Below, piece by piece: positions 11,404-22,506 of a stretch of DNA of 64,000 bases. The stretch is taken from the NCBI RefSeq assembly GCF_036884655.1, contig NC_088355.1:19784001-19848000 (forward strand), read 5' to 3'. The translations under genes and the position numbers were made by a program. Origin of the DNA: Musa acuminata AAA Group. Taxonomy: Eukaryota > Streptophyta > Magnoliopsida > Zingiberales > Musaceae. The notes under the pieces were generated by a model. It ran no database searches. It was not told the DNA's origin and worked only from the letters and a program-made list of their open reading frames with translations. Position 1 is the first letter of the stretch. The number at the start of each line of letters is the position of its first letter.

Positions 11404-13316
11404 TTGTGGAAATGTTTACCATCACAAGCTAGGAGCAAGAGATGGTACCTTGATAGAGGATGACCAGAGATCCATCTTAATTCTCTAAGCTCACTAGCTT
11501 AGACAAAGGGTATGTCACCTTCGAAGACAATAACAGGGGTAAAATCATTGGCAAAGAAATTATAGGTAACAAATCCAACTTTTTAATTAAAAATGTGTTG
11601 TTGGTTGATGGCTTAAAGCATAATCTTTTGAGCATTAGTCAATTATGTGATAAAGGATATATGAATATATTTGAATCCAATGCTTATATTATTGAACAAC
11701 CACACAAAAACACCTCTCTGGTTGCCTTAAAACAAAATAATGTATACACAATTGACATTGATGGTCTTTGTAATGAAATGTGTTTTTCGGTTTTGAATGA
11801 TGATGCTTGGCTTTGGCAAAGGAGATTAAGTCATGCTAGCATGAAACTCATCTCTCAAATCTCATCCAAAGAACTTGTAACAGGTATTCCTAATATTAAG
11901 TTTATTAAAGATAATGTGTGTGATGCATGTCAACTAGAAAAACAAATAAAAGGTAGTTTCAAACCAAAGAATCAAATAAGCACCTCTAGACTATTGCAAG
12001 TGATCCATATGGATTTGTTTGGACCAATTGATACATCAAGCCTACGAGATAGCAAATATGCCTTTGTAATTATGGAGATTATAGTAGATACACTTGGACA
12101 TAGTTCTTAGTACACAAAAATGATTACTTTAGGTATTTTTCTAAGTTTTGTAAACTTGTTCAAAATGAAAAAGACTTTATGATTTCATCAATTCGGAGTG
12201 ATCATGGTGGTGAATTTCAAAACCTTGATTTCCAAAATTTTTGTAAATCTAATAGATACAACCAAAATTTCTCTACTCCAAGATATTCTTAACAAAACAG
12301 AGTAGTAGAAAGAAAAAATAGAAATTTATAAGAAATAGCAAGAACAATGTTGAACAAACATAGCCTACCCAAATATTTTTGGGCCGAAGCTGTTAAAACG
12401 ACATGCTATATCATGAATAGGATTCTAGTATGACCATTGCTTTCCAAAAATCCTTATAAATTATGGAATGACAAAAAATCCAATGTTTCATACTTTTTAG
12501 TTATAAATGTTTTATCTTGAATAAAAAAGATGCCTTATGAAAGTTTGATGGAAAATCCGATGAAGGCATTTTTCTTGGTTTTTCTTCTATTTCAAAAGCC
12601 TTTCGTATCTTTAATAAAAGAACCTTGGACATAGAAGAATCTATTCATGTTGTCTTTAATGTAGTATCTGAATTTAAGAAAAATGAGTTTGATGATGATC
12701 TTAATTTTGATACTTTAAATTTAAATGAACTCTCTCCTCCAACTAGCAACTTGGATACATCTTCCAAAACCTCCTTACCCAAGGAATGGAAGTATGTAGA
12801 TGCTTATCCTATAGAGCTAATCATAGAAGACACATCGAAAGGGGTTCAAACTCGTTCTTCTCTTCAAAATTTTTGTGCCAACTCCACTTTTCTTTCTCAA
12901 ATTGAACCTAAATGCATTGATGATGCCTTGAAAGATGATTCATGGGTTATTGCAATGCAAGAAGAGTTGAACCAATTTGAGAGAAATGAGGTATAGGAGC
13001 TTGTTCCGAGACCTAGTGTCTATTTAGTTATCGGTACTAAATGGGTCTTTAGAAATAAGCAAGATGAATTTGGTATCATGGTTAGAAACAAGGCTAGATA
13101 GTGGCTAAGGGTTTCAACCAAGAAGAATGTATCGATTATGAAGAAACCTTTGCTCCTGTGGCAAGATTAGAAGCTATTAGGATGCTCCTTGCCTATCTAG
13201 TAGTAATAATTTTAAGTTATTTCAAATGGATGTCAAAAGTACTTTTCTTAATGGCTTTATTTCTGAAGAAGTTTCTGTTAAACAACCTCCCAGATTTGAA
13301 ATTGAATGCTTGTTCA
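11404..13316 (+). pseudogene. pol: pol of element A: pre-integrase, integrase and N-terminal RT, truncated
   Basis: Copia polyprotein remnant. Following the gag boundary it encodes SRRWYLDRG and then the GAG-pre-integrase region (NDDAWLWQRRLSHASMKL near 11800, CDACQLEKQ near 11922). Integrase core follows with HMDLFGP near 12007 and the ERKNRNL block near 12311. There are multiple frameshifts and stops from about 12100 on, including TAA just after RNL (12329-12331) that is also present in E and H. The RT amino part is at 12625-12996 and 13101-13316 (SWVIAMQEELNQFERNEV, then [27 protein letters not shown] in another frame). It stops at 13316, before the RT active site, where it abuts the truncated LTR R. 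Confidence 0.85.
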
Positions 13317-13889
13317 TAAGCGTAGTGAAAGCAAAATAAGGAGGAAGCAATTGTAAAATAAGTAAATGACAATAATAGAAATACACACCGATTTATAGTG
13401 GTTCAGTCGTCATGACTTACATCCACTCCTGATTCCTATTCACTCAAGGCCACCGGCTTCCACTACCGATCTTCTTTCAATGAGCGAAAATCAACTACCC
13501 TTTTACACCTGATTGTCCTTTTGATAGGTTCAGGAGAGAACCTTTACACCTCTCTTTTAGAGCTAGACCTTTCTTCTCCCTTTTGAAGAACTTTATAAAT
13601 ACTAAGAAGAAGGGACTTTACTCTTCAAGAGAGATTACAATTTTTACTCAAGGATTCTTTTCACTTTTTTAACTCACTTTCTTGCTATACTAAGTAGGAA
13701 AGTGTGGGGTATTTATATGCCTCAAATAAATTCAAATTTGGAGCCCAAAATTCAAATCCTTGAGATATTAGGGTACGGGTGGTACCACAGCCAACACTGG
13801 GCAGTACCACCGCTTGCAACCTGACATTGGGCGGTACCACCACCTAGTTTGGTGGTACCATCGCCTGACACACTATCACTGGGTGGTAC

Positions 13890-15629
13890 TGTTGAATCTC
13901 GGATTTTGATGATGAAGTCAATTGTCATTTGTTGTCTAACCTATATGTTGAGATAAGTGTGCATGATTAACTACGATAAAAGTAAGACATGCAGTAGGAG
14001 TTGCGCCGGAGTCATGACAATGATCACGTTGGGAGTTCGAGAGCTCGACGGAAGTTCGGACAGTCGTCGGAGGTTCTATAGGAACAAATCCGAGAAGTCC
14101 ATAAGCTTGCCAAAGAAGCTTGTCGGAACTCGCCAAGTGTATCGTCGCAAGTCCAGGAGTTTGCCGGAAGTCCGTAGGAGCATCACCGAGGGTTCATCGG
14201 ATGATCGACGGAAGTTCGCCGGAAGCTCGCCGGAAGAAGCGATTGACGCACCGGAGCAAGCTATAGTAAATGTCTAAGGAATAATCGTAGTTAGCACATT
14301 GATTAAGTTAGAAATGGGAGGTGATCCCATTAACTTAATCTTGGGGCAATTGGACCCCTGAAAAACCCAAATCGGGTCGAATGGATCAACCCATTCGGAC
14401 CCTGATTTATTCCAGGCGGTTGAACCGCCCAAGGCAGGAGGTTGCACCGCTTGGGCTCAGTCTCCAAGCGAGACTAGGAGGTGCAATCGCCCTAGCCAGG
14501 CGGTGGCACTACCTAGGGCTCAGTCTCCGAGCGTGACTGAGCGGTGCAACCACCCCTGACAGGAGGTGGCACCGCCTGAGCTCAGTCTTCAAGCTCTGCC
14601 AGGCGGTGCAACCGCCTTAGTCAGGAGGTGCAACCGCCTGAGCTCAGTCTTCGAGCTCTAGCAGGAGGTGCAACCGCCCCTGACAAGAGGTGGCACCGCC
14701 CAGAGGCTCAATCTTCGAGCTCTACTAGGCGGTGCAACCGCTCCAGTCAAGAGGTGCAACCACCTGATCCCGGAATTCTGAGAATTAATAGTTTTGAGCT
14801 CCAAATTTGAACTGGGTTGGGGCTTATAAATACCCCACCCATTCAGCACTGAAAGGTAGCAATTCAACACCGAAATCTTGATCATTTTCTGTGATTTTTA
14901 GAGCTCAAAATTATTGTAAAGCCCAAAGTTCTTCTCCCTCTGTTCTTCCAAGTTCAAAGTTGTAAAGAGAGGAGATAAAATTTATGTAAGGGTTGTCTCC
15001 TAAGCCTGTCAAAAGGAGTGAAACTGTAAAAGGGTGGTTGGCCTTCGCCTATTGAAGGAAGGCCACTAGTTGAAGTCGGTGACCTCGTCGGTGGAGGAAG
15101 CCAAAAGTGGAGTAGGTCAAGATTGACCGAACCACTCTAAATCTCGGTTTGCATTTACTTTGAGCATATTATCTTTACTGCAAACCCCCTCTGAAGCTTA
15201 CTGCCTTCTGCGCTTTTACGATCGGGTTTCAATCCTTTTACTTTCCGAATCAGGATTTAGACGTAAATCTGCTTTTTCGTACGATCATCATATTTCATAT
15301 TGCGTTTACATTTTGAGCTTTACCATAACTGCAAACTGCCTTCATACTCTTGCTTAAACTGCATCTTGCCTAATCAAGTGATTTAGGAATCAGCATTTAA
15401 ACGTAAATCAGCATCTTCGTACGAACGTCAGATTTCAGTTTGCGCCTATATTTTGGTTTTCATCATAGCTGCAACCTGCCTGCATAGATTAACTTTAATA
15501 TCATCTTCCTTGGAATCAGATTTTACACAGAAATTATTTTTATCATTCGAACGCAGTTTCGTTTTAATTGCAGAAAGTTTTCCGCTGCACTAATTCACCC
15601 CCCCCCTCTTAGTGCTCTCAATCCTAACA
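13890..15629 (+). repeat. 5' LTR of C
   Basis: Starts TGTTGAATCTCGGATTTTGA and ends CAATCCTAACA at 15629 (1740 bp). GTTCGCCGGAAGC-type units lie at 14031-14240, the palindromic array at 14413-14766, TATAAAT at 14825-14831, and the C-run hairpin at about 15586-15614. Confidence 0.93.
14413..14766 (+). repeat. CG-rich palindromic array upstream of the TATA box in the C 5' LTR
   Basis: Roughly a dozen units alternate GGCGGTGCAACCGCC-like and GGAGGTGGCACCGCC-like imperfect palindromes, separated by CTCAGTCTTCGAGCTCTG linkers. The array ends just before the region leading to the TATA box. Matching arrays occur at 21297-21644, 40765-41063 and 46446-46724. Confidence 0.9.
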
Positions 15630-15631
15630 AT

Positions 15632-15643
15632 TGGTATCAGAGC
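15632..15643 (+). other. Primer-binding site of C
   Basis: TGGTATCAGAGC, complementary to initiator tRNA-Met, two bases after the 5' LTR. Confidence 0.92.
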
Positions 15644-15679
15644 GGGGTTAACTCTCTAACGAATTAAAACCCAAGAGAG

Positions 15680-17515
15680 ATGGCATACGTCGAAAACCAA
15701 GAGGGCCATTCTATTACACGTCCACCCATGTTCAATGGGACGGACTACACCTATTGGAAGACCCGAATGAGGATCTTTCTTATTTCTATGGATTTTGAAC
15801 TTTGGAATCTTGTTGAAAATGGATTTTCGAAGTCTTCTCTTCCAATGATCGATTATAATGAATTGGAGAAGAAGGCTTTCGCTCTTAATGCAAAGGCTAT
15901 GAATGCCTTATTTTGTGCACTTGATAAAAACGAGTTTAACCGTGTTTCAACTTGTGAAACCGCATTTGATATTTGGCACACACTCGAAGTGACTCACGAA
16001 GGCACAAGTAGAGTGAAAGAGTCAAAAATCATTTTGTTACATTCTTTCGAACTTTTCCGGATGAAACCGAGTGAAACCATTGGCGACATGTTTACCCGTT
16101 TCACGGATGTCGTCAACGGTCTAAAAGGACTCGGAAAAAGTTTTTCGGATTTTGAGCTCGTAAATAAGATTCTAAGATCCCTTCGTAAAAGTTGGGATCC
16201 TAAAGTCACTGCTATTCAAGAGGCAAAAGATCTGCACAACTTTCCTCTTGAAGAACTAATCGGGTCATAATGACCTACAAGATGACTTTTGATACACTCT
16301 TTCGAACTTTTCCGAATGAAACCGAGCGAGACTATTGCCGACATGTACACCCGTTTCACGGATATTGTCAATGGTCTAAAAGGACTCCGCAAAAGTTTTT
16401 CGGATTTTGAGCTCGTAAATAAGATTCTAAGATCCCTTCCCAAGAGTTGGGACCCTAAAGTCACTACTATTCAAGAGGCTAAAGATTTAAACAACTTCCC
16501 TCTTGAAGAACTAATCGGGTCATTAATGACCTATGAAATGACATGCAAGACTCATGAAGAGCAAGAAGACATCCTTCCAAAGAACAGGAAGGATATGGCA
16601 CTTAAAACTTCAGAAGGCCACTTGAGAGAAAACTCAAGTGATGAGGACTGTGATGATGACTTGGCACTTCTAACACGAAAATTTAAAAAATTCTTTAAAA
16701 GAAACAAGTTTAAGAATGACGCAAAAAATAAACTTGAACCCAAAAAGGACCAAGTTATTTGCTATGAATGCAAAAATCCGGGACACTACAAGAATTATTG
16801 TTCCCAAGTCAAAAAGAGAACATCAAAGAAGAAGGCGCTCAAAGCAACATGGGATGACTCGAGCGCATCCGAAGAAGAGGAGTCCAACACCGAGCAAGTT
16901 TCTCATTATGCCTTAATGGCTATCAGAGATGAGGTAACAAATTTAATAGATCCAGATTTATCATTTGATGAATTATTAAATGCCTTCCATGACTTATTTG
17001 ATGAATGCAAGATTATCAATAGAAAATACAAATTGCTAAAAAAGGAGCATGATAGTCTTACTTGTAATTTTGATAAGTTAAAAATTAAATATCATGATAG
17101 TTTAAATTCACGCATCAAATGCCATGATCTAGAAACTCTCCAAAAAGAAAACTTGCTACTTAAGGATACCTTGAAGAAATTCGAGGTTGGTAGCAAGTCA
17201 TTAAACATGATCCTTGCAAACAAGGGTCACGTTCCCAAAAGAAGTGGAATTGGATTTGTGAGAAGTTCTCACCAAAATCCAACCACCTTCATAAAAGGCA
17301 CCATCTTACATGTTCGACACCAAAACAAATGCAACTTTTGTTGCAAATTTGGACACAAGACACATTATTGTCCATTCAAGAAAATTAGTCCAAACAAATT
17401 GATTTGGGTTCCTAAAGGAACCATGATAAATTCTATGCAACATGATAGACAATGTAGATCTATTTGTGAGGCACTCAAAAGAAAATGGGTATCTAAAAAT
17501 CATCCCTTCCTGTAA
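15680..17515 (+). pseudogene. gag: gag of C, with an internal tandem duplication
   Basis: Copia Gag starting MAYVENQEGHSITRPPMF at the first ATG after the leader. The capsid region runs to 16270, where loss of one base in the Gly-Ser-Leu codons makes a TAA. A 255-bp stretch encoding SFELFRMKPSET through EELIGS is repeated, and the second copy leads into an open frame to 17515. The zinc knuckle CYECKNPGHYKNYC (16760-16801) has all four ligands. A Lys-rich segment, a predicted coiled coil (KLLKKEHDSLTCNFDKLKIK) and a second finger CNFCCKFGHKTHYC follow. It ends NHPFL then TAA, the same boundary where E and H carry TAG. No pol follows. Confidence 0.88.
16041..16550 (+). repeat. 255-bp tandem duplication inside gag of C
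   Basis: Bases 16041-16295 and 16296-about 16550 are direct repeats offset by exactly 255 bp (compare TTCGAACTTTTC at 16046 and 16301). The length is a multiple of three. The copies differ by about a dozen substitutions and one base loss, so the duplication is not recent or arose by template switching between different RNAs. Confidence 0.88.
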
Positions 17516-18401
17516 AAACATTAAAAACATAAAAATTTTAGGCTGGAGCAAGAAATAATATTCTACTCCTTGATTCTCGATATTCATGACCCAAGATCCA
17601 AAAAGGAACTCGCAATGCTCTCTAGCCTAAATAACAGATGGAGATTATAAATTTAAAATCACAAATGCGATTTAGATATAACCTTATTTGACTTTTCAGA
17701 ATTAGAAACGTATGATTCCCAAATTCACATATCCTTTGGATTTTCGAACCCATCAATTTCATCCATTCATAACCTTCGAATCCAACTCTGTATTATGAAG
17801 TGACTAAGTCTGTCATGAACTTGCAAGGCTTACCAACTTGAACAAACTATCACAAACATGTGTACGACATTGAGAGTATGCACGTTAAAAGATCTATCTC
17901 TATCATGCAAAAGTCCTTGCCTTAAAATGAAAACTCTTACGTAATTACGTAAGTAAAGTTGATTGCTCTGAATGAAAAATCTTCTCAAGACAAAAAACTC
18001 TCAGATCAGATCACACTAATCAGAACAAGTGCTCACCGCCTGCAAGCGATGGCACCGCCCCAACTGGAGGTAACACCTCCAACTGTCACGTGTTGCAAGC
18101 GGTCGCACCGCTCCAGCCAGAGGTGCAACCGCCAACAACTCTGCCCTTTTTAACCTAAGCTAGGGCCGGCGGTGAAACCGACCCCAACTCACTCCCTTCC
18201 CTCCTCTACTCTTCCAAGCCTCCTCCATCGCCATTTCTCCCCTCTTAGCATCCCAAATACCCCTCATTTCGAAGTAAAACATCAACAATCCTTCCCTCTC
18301 TTGAAGATCTCACTAAGGTACTCTCTAAGAAGCCCTTAAACTTTGTTTTTTTTTTATTCATTTACTCTTGCTCATCACTATTCTTCTAAACAGTAGTAGT
18401 T
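17516..18401 (+). promoter_or_regulatory. Spacer between gag and ORF3 in C (candidate internal promoter)
   Basis: No coding sequence is recognisable here. From about 17660 it is homologous to the spacer in D (42791-43418). Conserved items are an 18-bp palindrome (17936-17953), LTR-like CGG/CCG palindromes (18026-18140), a CACGTG G-box (18087-18092) and GGGCCGGCGGTG(A/G)AACCGACCCC. ORF3 starts about 310 bp after the G-box. Its make-up mirrors the LTR order of palindromes followed by a start region, so it may drive ORF3; this is inference. No clear TATA box was seen. Confidence 0.55.
17936..17953. promoter_or_regulatory. Perfect 18-bp palindrome CTTACGTAATTACGTAAG
   Basis: This perfect inverted repeat contains two TTACGTAA-type ACGT cores, which resemble plant bZIP or NAC binding sites. 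The identical palindrome is in D at 43030-43047, within otherwise diverged sequence. Confidence 0.7.
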
Positions 18402-19510
18402 ATGGGATCTAGAAGATCCTCAAGGGACAAAGGAAAGAGGAGATTAGTAGAAGATTTTGATCTCACCCTTTTCGATTCAAAATACCATGCTGAAAAATTT
18501 TCCTCTTTCGAACTTAGGAGTGTCAATAAGGGAAAATATGTAGATTTAAATGAACTAAGAGACTTAGAGACAATCCAATGGTTTGCAAACTTAGATCTAC
18601 TTCCAATTTTGCAAATTAACGAACCCATCTATCCAAGACTTGTTAGATTGTTTTACAACAACATACAAATAGATGAAGAAGAAAGAATGTCCACCTATCT
18701 TTTAGAACAACACATCTCAATTACGGATAGGTTCATTTGCGACATGATAGGCATTCCCATGAAAAGTAGAGGACTTTACTTTAGAGGATCATGGGATGAT
18801 GAAACTGTTGGAACAATATATGTTGAAGCCTTAGGAACAATTTTTGCCAATCCCAACTTAGCATTTGTTCCTAAAAGTTGTGAACATCTACTGCCTCTAA
18901 ACACTAAGGTACTTCATCATATCCTAACTAGCATCATTCTCCCTAAACAATACCATCATGATGAAGTAAGCTAATTAGAATTAGGAACTATGTATTTGAT
19001 CATGAAAGGACATAACATCTGTCTTGGTTATCTTATCCAACAAAACATGTTAGAACTATCTAAGAAAGACATGATGCTCCCATATGGTGGTATAATCACT
19101 AGAATAATGAAAGCCTACGATATTCTAATACCACCGGAAGAAGAAGTAATAAAAGTAGATAGATTTAGCATAATAAATAAAAATCTACTTCACCGATTAA
19201 GATGTTTTTATAGAAACGGTAACTGGGTTAGAATGCCAAGAAGAACTGATCCCCCTCAACCTGAACCAGAACCGGAAACACCAGTATTTAGGGGTACCAA
19301 TCTCCTCCGATCTGTCCCTTTGAGGAAACACATCCATTTGAGCAAACTCATACATCATCTGTCGAAGATATTGGGATTCGGATGGACCTATTCGAACAAA
19401 GACAAGAACGGCTTGAACAACGACAAGATCAAATCCTATCTGAGCTACAGCAAATTCATCGTCAATTTGACTCCTTATTTAGGCACTTTAATTTTCCACC
19501 TCATGAATGA
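18402..19510 (+). pseudogene. ORF3 (env-position accessory ORF) of C
   Basis: An accessory protein of about 370 residues with no recognised enzymatic motif. It starts MGSRRSSRDKGKRR, a basic, possibly nuclear-targeting N-terminus. A conserved central region follows (PRLVRLFYNNIQ, ISITDRFICDMIGIP, YFRGSWDDE, LPKQYHHDE), then a proline-rich linker and a heptad-like C-terminus (FEQRQERLEQRQDQI). The central region recalls the plant transposon-protein domain (Pfam PF20167, from memory). No signal peptide or hydrophobic membrane segment is evident, so calling it an envelope rests on position only. This copy is broken by a Q-to-stop change at 18972-18974 and a one-base loss near 19298. The D copy is better preserved. 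Confidence 0.8.
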
Positions 19511-19767
19511 GCTTGTATGAACACAATCATCTGTTGTTATTGTAAACTCCTTATATTACTCACTATGATGGGCGTTGCCTTGATCCTTGATATGGTTACC
19601 TGATATATTTTTCTTGTGAGCATATGTAGAGTTACAAACATCTCTCATTGTTTATCTCGGATTTTACATTGAAACTAAATATTTTGAAAACCTTGTGCCT
19701 TGATTTCCATGATAAATATAATTTGAGAAAGTGATACACCAATGTAGTTGATAAGTCATGACATTGC

Positions 19768-19860
19768 CATGATACTAAACTAGCCGATATTTTTACAAAA
19801 TCTCTAAGAGAAGAACAATTTGATTTCATAAGAAGAGAATTAGGAATGTTGATATGTCCG
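19768..19860 (+). pseudogene. Isolated RNase H C-terminal tail in C
   Basis: These 31 codons (reading HDTKLADIFTKSLREEQFDF, then IRRELGMLICP) match the last residues of RNase H in E (39427-39520, minus) and H (54390-54484). The rest of pol is absent, and the fragment lies downstream of ORF3, whereas in E the RNase H lies upstream of ORF3. D has the same misplaced fragment. Confidence 0.85.
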
Positions 19861-20805
19861 AATACATAAATTAGTTAAAATTATTTTTTGGGCTTTATTG
19901 AATGATCAAATCACTTGATAACATGTGTTGAAATGTTTTGTCTTCATGATTGTATTTGAAAAACTATAGCATAGTCTTGTCCGAATGCATAAAAGAGTTC
20001 ATTTCATTTTCGGATTCGCTTAACAATTGGAATGCTAAAAATCAGATTTTAACTTTTTCTGAAATGGATTTGATGAAATGATTCCTGCTTATGAATTCCA
20101 TGGATGATAGTATTTTTACTTGCAAAAAGCTGTTTCACACACATATCTTGACTCAAAGTAAACTCGCAAATCGCTGGTATCACAAATGGCTTTCCTCCTT
20201 CATGCAAAAAGATTATAACAAAGGAAGAAGTATTCAAAGCAATCTACGAATCATGCTTTCCTTTATATGCTTAATTTCCTATCATTTACTATTGGAAATA
20301 ACATGAATCAAGTAAAGGCATGAAACAATCATCGCACTTATGCTCAAAATTTGCTTATATTGTTCTCCTGGTATCACATCTACCATGCTTTTTGTTGATG
20401 GCAAAGGGGGAGAAATATATGAATTGATGCTATAAACACTGATGCTATGATTATGTCATGCTTGCATCATCAAGAGATATATGAACAGATGCCATATATG
20501 AACATAAATGCAACACTTGTTAAAATATTTGAAATGTGTACATCATATAATAATATCAAAATCTTACTTCACAGCTTTACATGTTGATATCTTACAATAT
20601 GATGAATTGCTTCAATTACCATCATTCAAAATTGTTATGTAAGATTTGAAAATGAATGTCAAGCCTTGACATCATCTTCAGAGATGTCACTTGAATTCTT
20701 AGGTCTTGAATTCAAGAATGACTTATCTCAAGTATGGCATGTAGACAAGGGGAGTTAAGGTTAACTCCATTATCAATTGATTGTCATCGTCAAAAAGGGG
20801 GAGAT
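19861..20805 (+). other. 3' non-coding region and polypurine tracts of C
   Basis: AT-rich and without a credible gene. It contains the motif CTTTTTGTTGATGGCAAAGG(GGGAG) near 20388-20412, an inverted repeat GGAGTTAAGGTTAACTCC near 20751-20768, and the 3' polypurine tract CAAAAAGGGGGAGA at about 20791-20804. Arms 20771-20795 and 20820-20840 can pair around the tract. Confidence 0.8.
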
Positions 20806-22506
20806 TGTTGAATCTCGGATTTTGATGATGAAGTCAATTGTCATTTGTTGTCTAACCTATATGTTGAGATAAGTGTGCAGGATTAACTACGATGAAAGTA
20901 AGACATGCAACAGGAGTTGCGCCAGAGTCATGACAATGATCACGTTGGGAGTTCGAGAGCTCGACGGAAATTCGGACAGTCGTCGGAGGTTCTGCGGGAA
21001 CAAATCCGAGACATCCATAAGCTTACCAAAGAAGCTCGTCAGAACTAGCCAAGTTTATCGTCGCAAGTCCAGGAGTTTGCCGGAAGTCCGCAGGAGCATC
21101 ACCGAGGGTTCATCGGATGATCGACGGAAGTTCGCCGGAAGCTCGCCGGAAGAAGTGATTAATGCACCGGAGCAAGCTACAGTAAATGTCTAAGGAATAA
21201 TCATAGATAGCACATTGATTAAGTTGGAAATGGGAGGTGATCCCATTAACTTAATCTTGGCGCAATTAGGCCCCTGAAAAACCCAAATCGGGCCGATTGA
21301 ACCGCCCAAGGCAGGAGGTTGCACCGCTTAGGCTCAGTCTCCGAGCAAGATTGGGAGGTGCAATCGCCCCAGCCAGGCGATGGCACCGCCTGGGGCTCAG
21401 TCTCCGAGGGAGACTGGGCGGTGCAACCTCCCTTGACAGGAGGTGGCACCGCCTGAGCTCAGTCATCGAGCTTTGCCAAGCGGTGCAACCGCCTCAGTCA
21501 GGAGGTGCAACCGCCTGAGCTTAGTCTTCGAGCTCTGGCAGAAGGTGCAACCGCCCCTGACAAGAGGTGGCACCACCCAAAGGCTCAGTCTTTGAGCTCT
21601 GCCAAGCGGTGCAACCGCTCCAGTCAGGAGGTGCAACCGCCTGATCCCGGAAATCCGGGAATTGACCGTTTTGAGCTCCAAATTTGAACTGGGTTGGGGC
21701 TTATAAATACCCCACCCATTCAGCACTGAAAGGTAGCAATTCAACACCGAAATCTTGATCCTTTTCTGTGATTCTTAGAGCTCAAAATTGTTGTAAAGCC
21801 CAAAGTTCTTCTCCCTTTGTTCTACCAAGTTCAAAGTTGTAAAGAGAGGAGAGAAAATTTCTGTAAGGTTTGTCTCCTAAGCCCGTCAAAAGGAGTGAAA
21901 CTGTAAAAGGATGGTTGGCCTTCGCCTATTGAAGGAAGGCCTCTAGTTGACGTCGGTGACCTCGTTGGTGGAGGAAGCCAAAAGTGGAGTAAGTCAAGAT
22001 TGACCGAACCACTCTAAATCTCAGTTTGCATTGACTTTGAGCATATTATCTTTACTGCAAACCTCCTCTGAAGCTTACTGCCTTCTGCGGTTTTATGATC
22101 GGGTTTCAATCCTTTTACTTTCTGAATCAGCGTTTAGACGTAAATCTGCTTTTTCATACGATCATCATATTTTAGATTACGTTTACATTTTGAGCTTTAC
22201 CATAACTGCAAACTACCTTCATACTCTTGCTTAAACTGCATCTTACCTAATCAAGTGATTTAGGAATCAGCATTTAAACGTAAATCAGCATCTTCGTACA
22301 AACGTCAGATTTCAATTTGCGCCTATATTCTGGTTTTCATCATAGCTGCAACCTGCCTGCATAGATTAACTTTAATATCATCTTGCTTAGAATCGGATTT
22401 TACACAGAAATTGTTTTTATCATTCGAACGCAGTTTCGTTTTAATCGCAGAAAGTTTTCATTTACACTAATTCACACCCCCCCTCTTAGTGCTCTCGATC
22501 CTAACA
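20806..22506 (+). repeat. 3' LTR of C
   Basis: TGTTGAATCTCGGATTTTGA at 20806 to GATCCTAACA at 22506 (1701 bp), followed by TSD GGTAC. The palindromic array at 21297-21644 lacks part of the 5' LTR array. TATAAAT is at 21702-21708. Confidence 0.93.

Larger units (their letters stand above)
13890..22506 (+). mobile_element. Element C: pol-less Copia element carrying gag and ORF3, perfect TSD GGTAC
   Basis: Complete 8.6-kb insertion in LTR R, flanked by GGTAC at 13885-13889 and 22507-22511. Order: 5' LTR, primer-binding site, gag, spacer, ORF3, a 31-codon RNase H tail, 3' non-coding region, polypurine tract, 3' LTR. Protease, integrase and almost all RT/RNase H are absent. Element D has the same unusual architecture at another site with a different TSD, so the arrangement has transposed as a unit. 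Confidence 0.92.

Noticed and set aside
14413..14766. Possible CRISPR-like array of short repeats and spacers
   Set aside because: The units are imperfect palindromes with near-constant linkers inside a plant LTR upstream of a TATA box, not direct repeats with unique spacers, and there are no cas genes.
21246..21747. Several overlapping ORFs of 60-94 codons in the palindromic array of the C 3' LTR, on both strands
   Set aside because: Proline/arginine/glycine-rich translations in many frames come from the CGGTGCAACCGCC repeats. The same shadows recur in every LTR of this kind.
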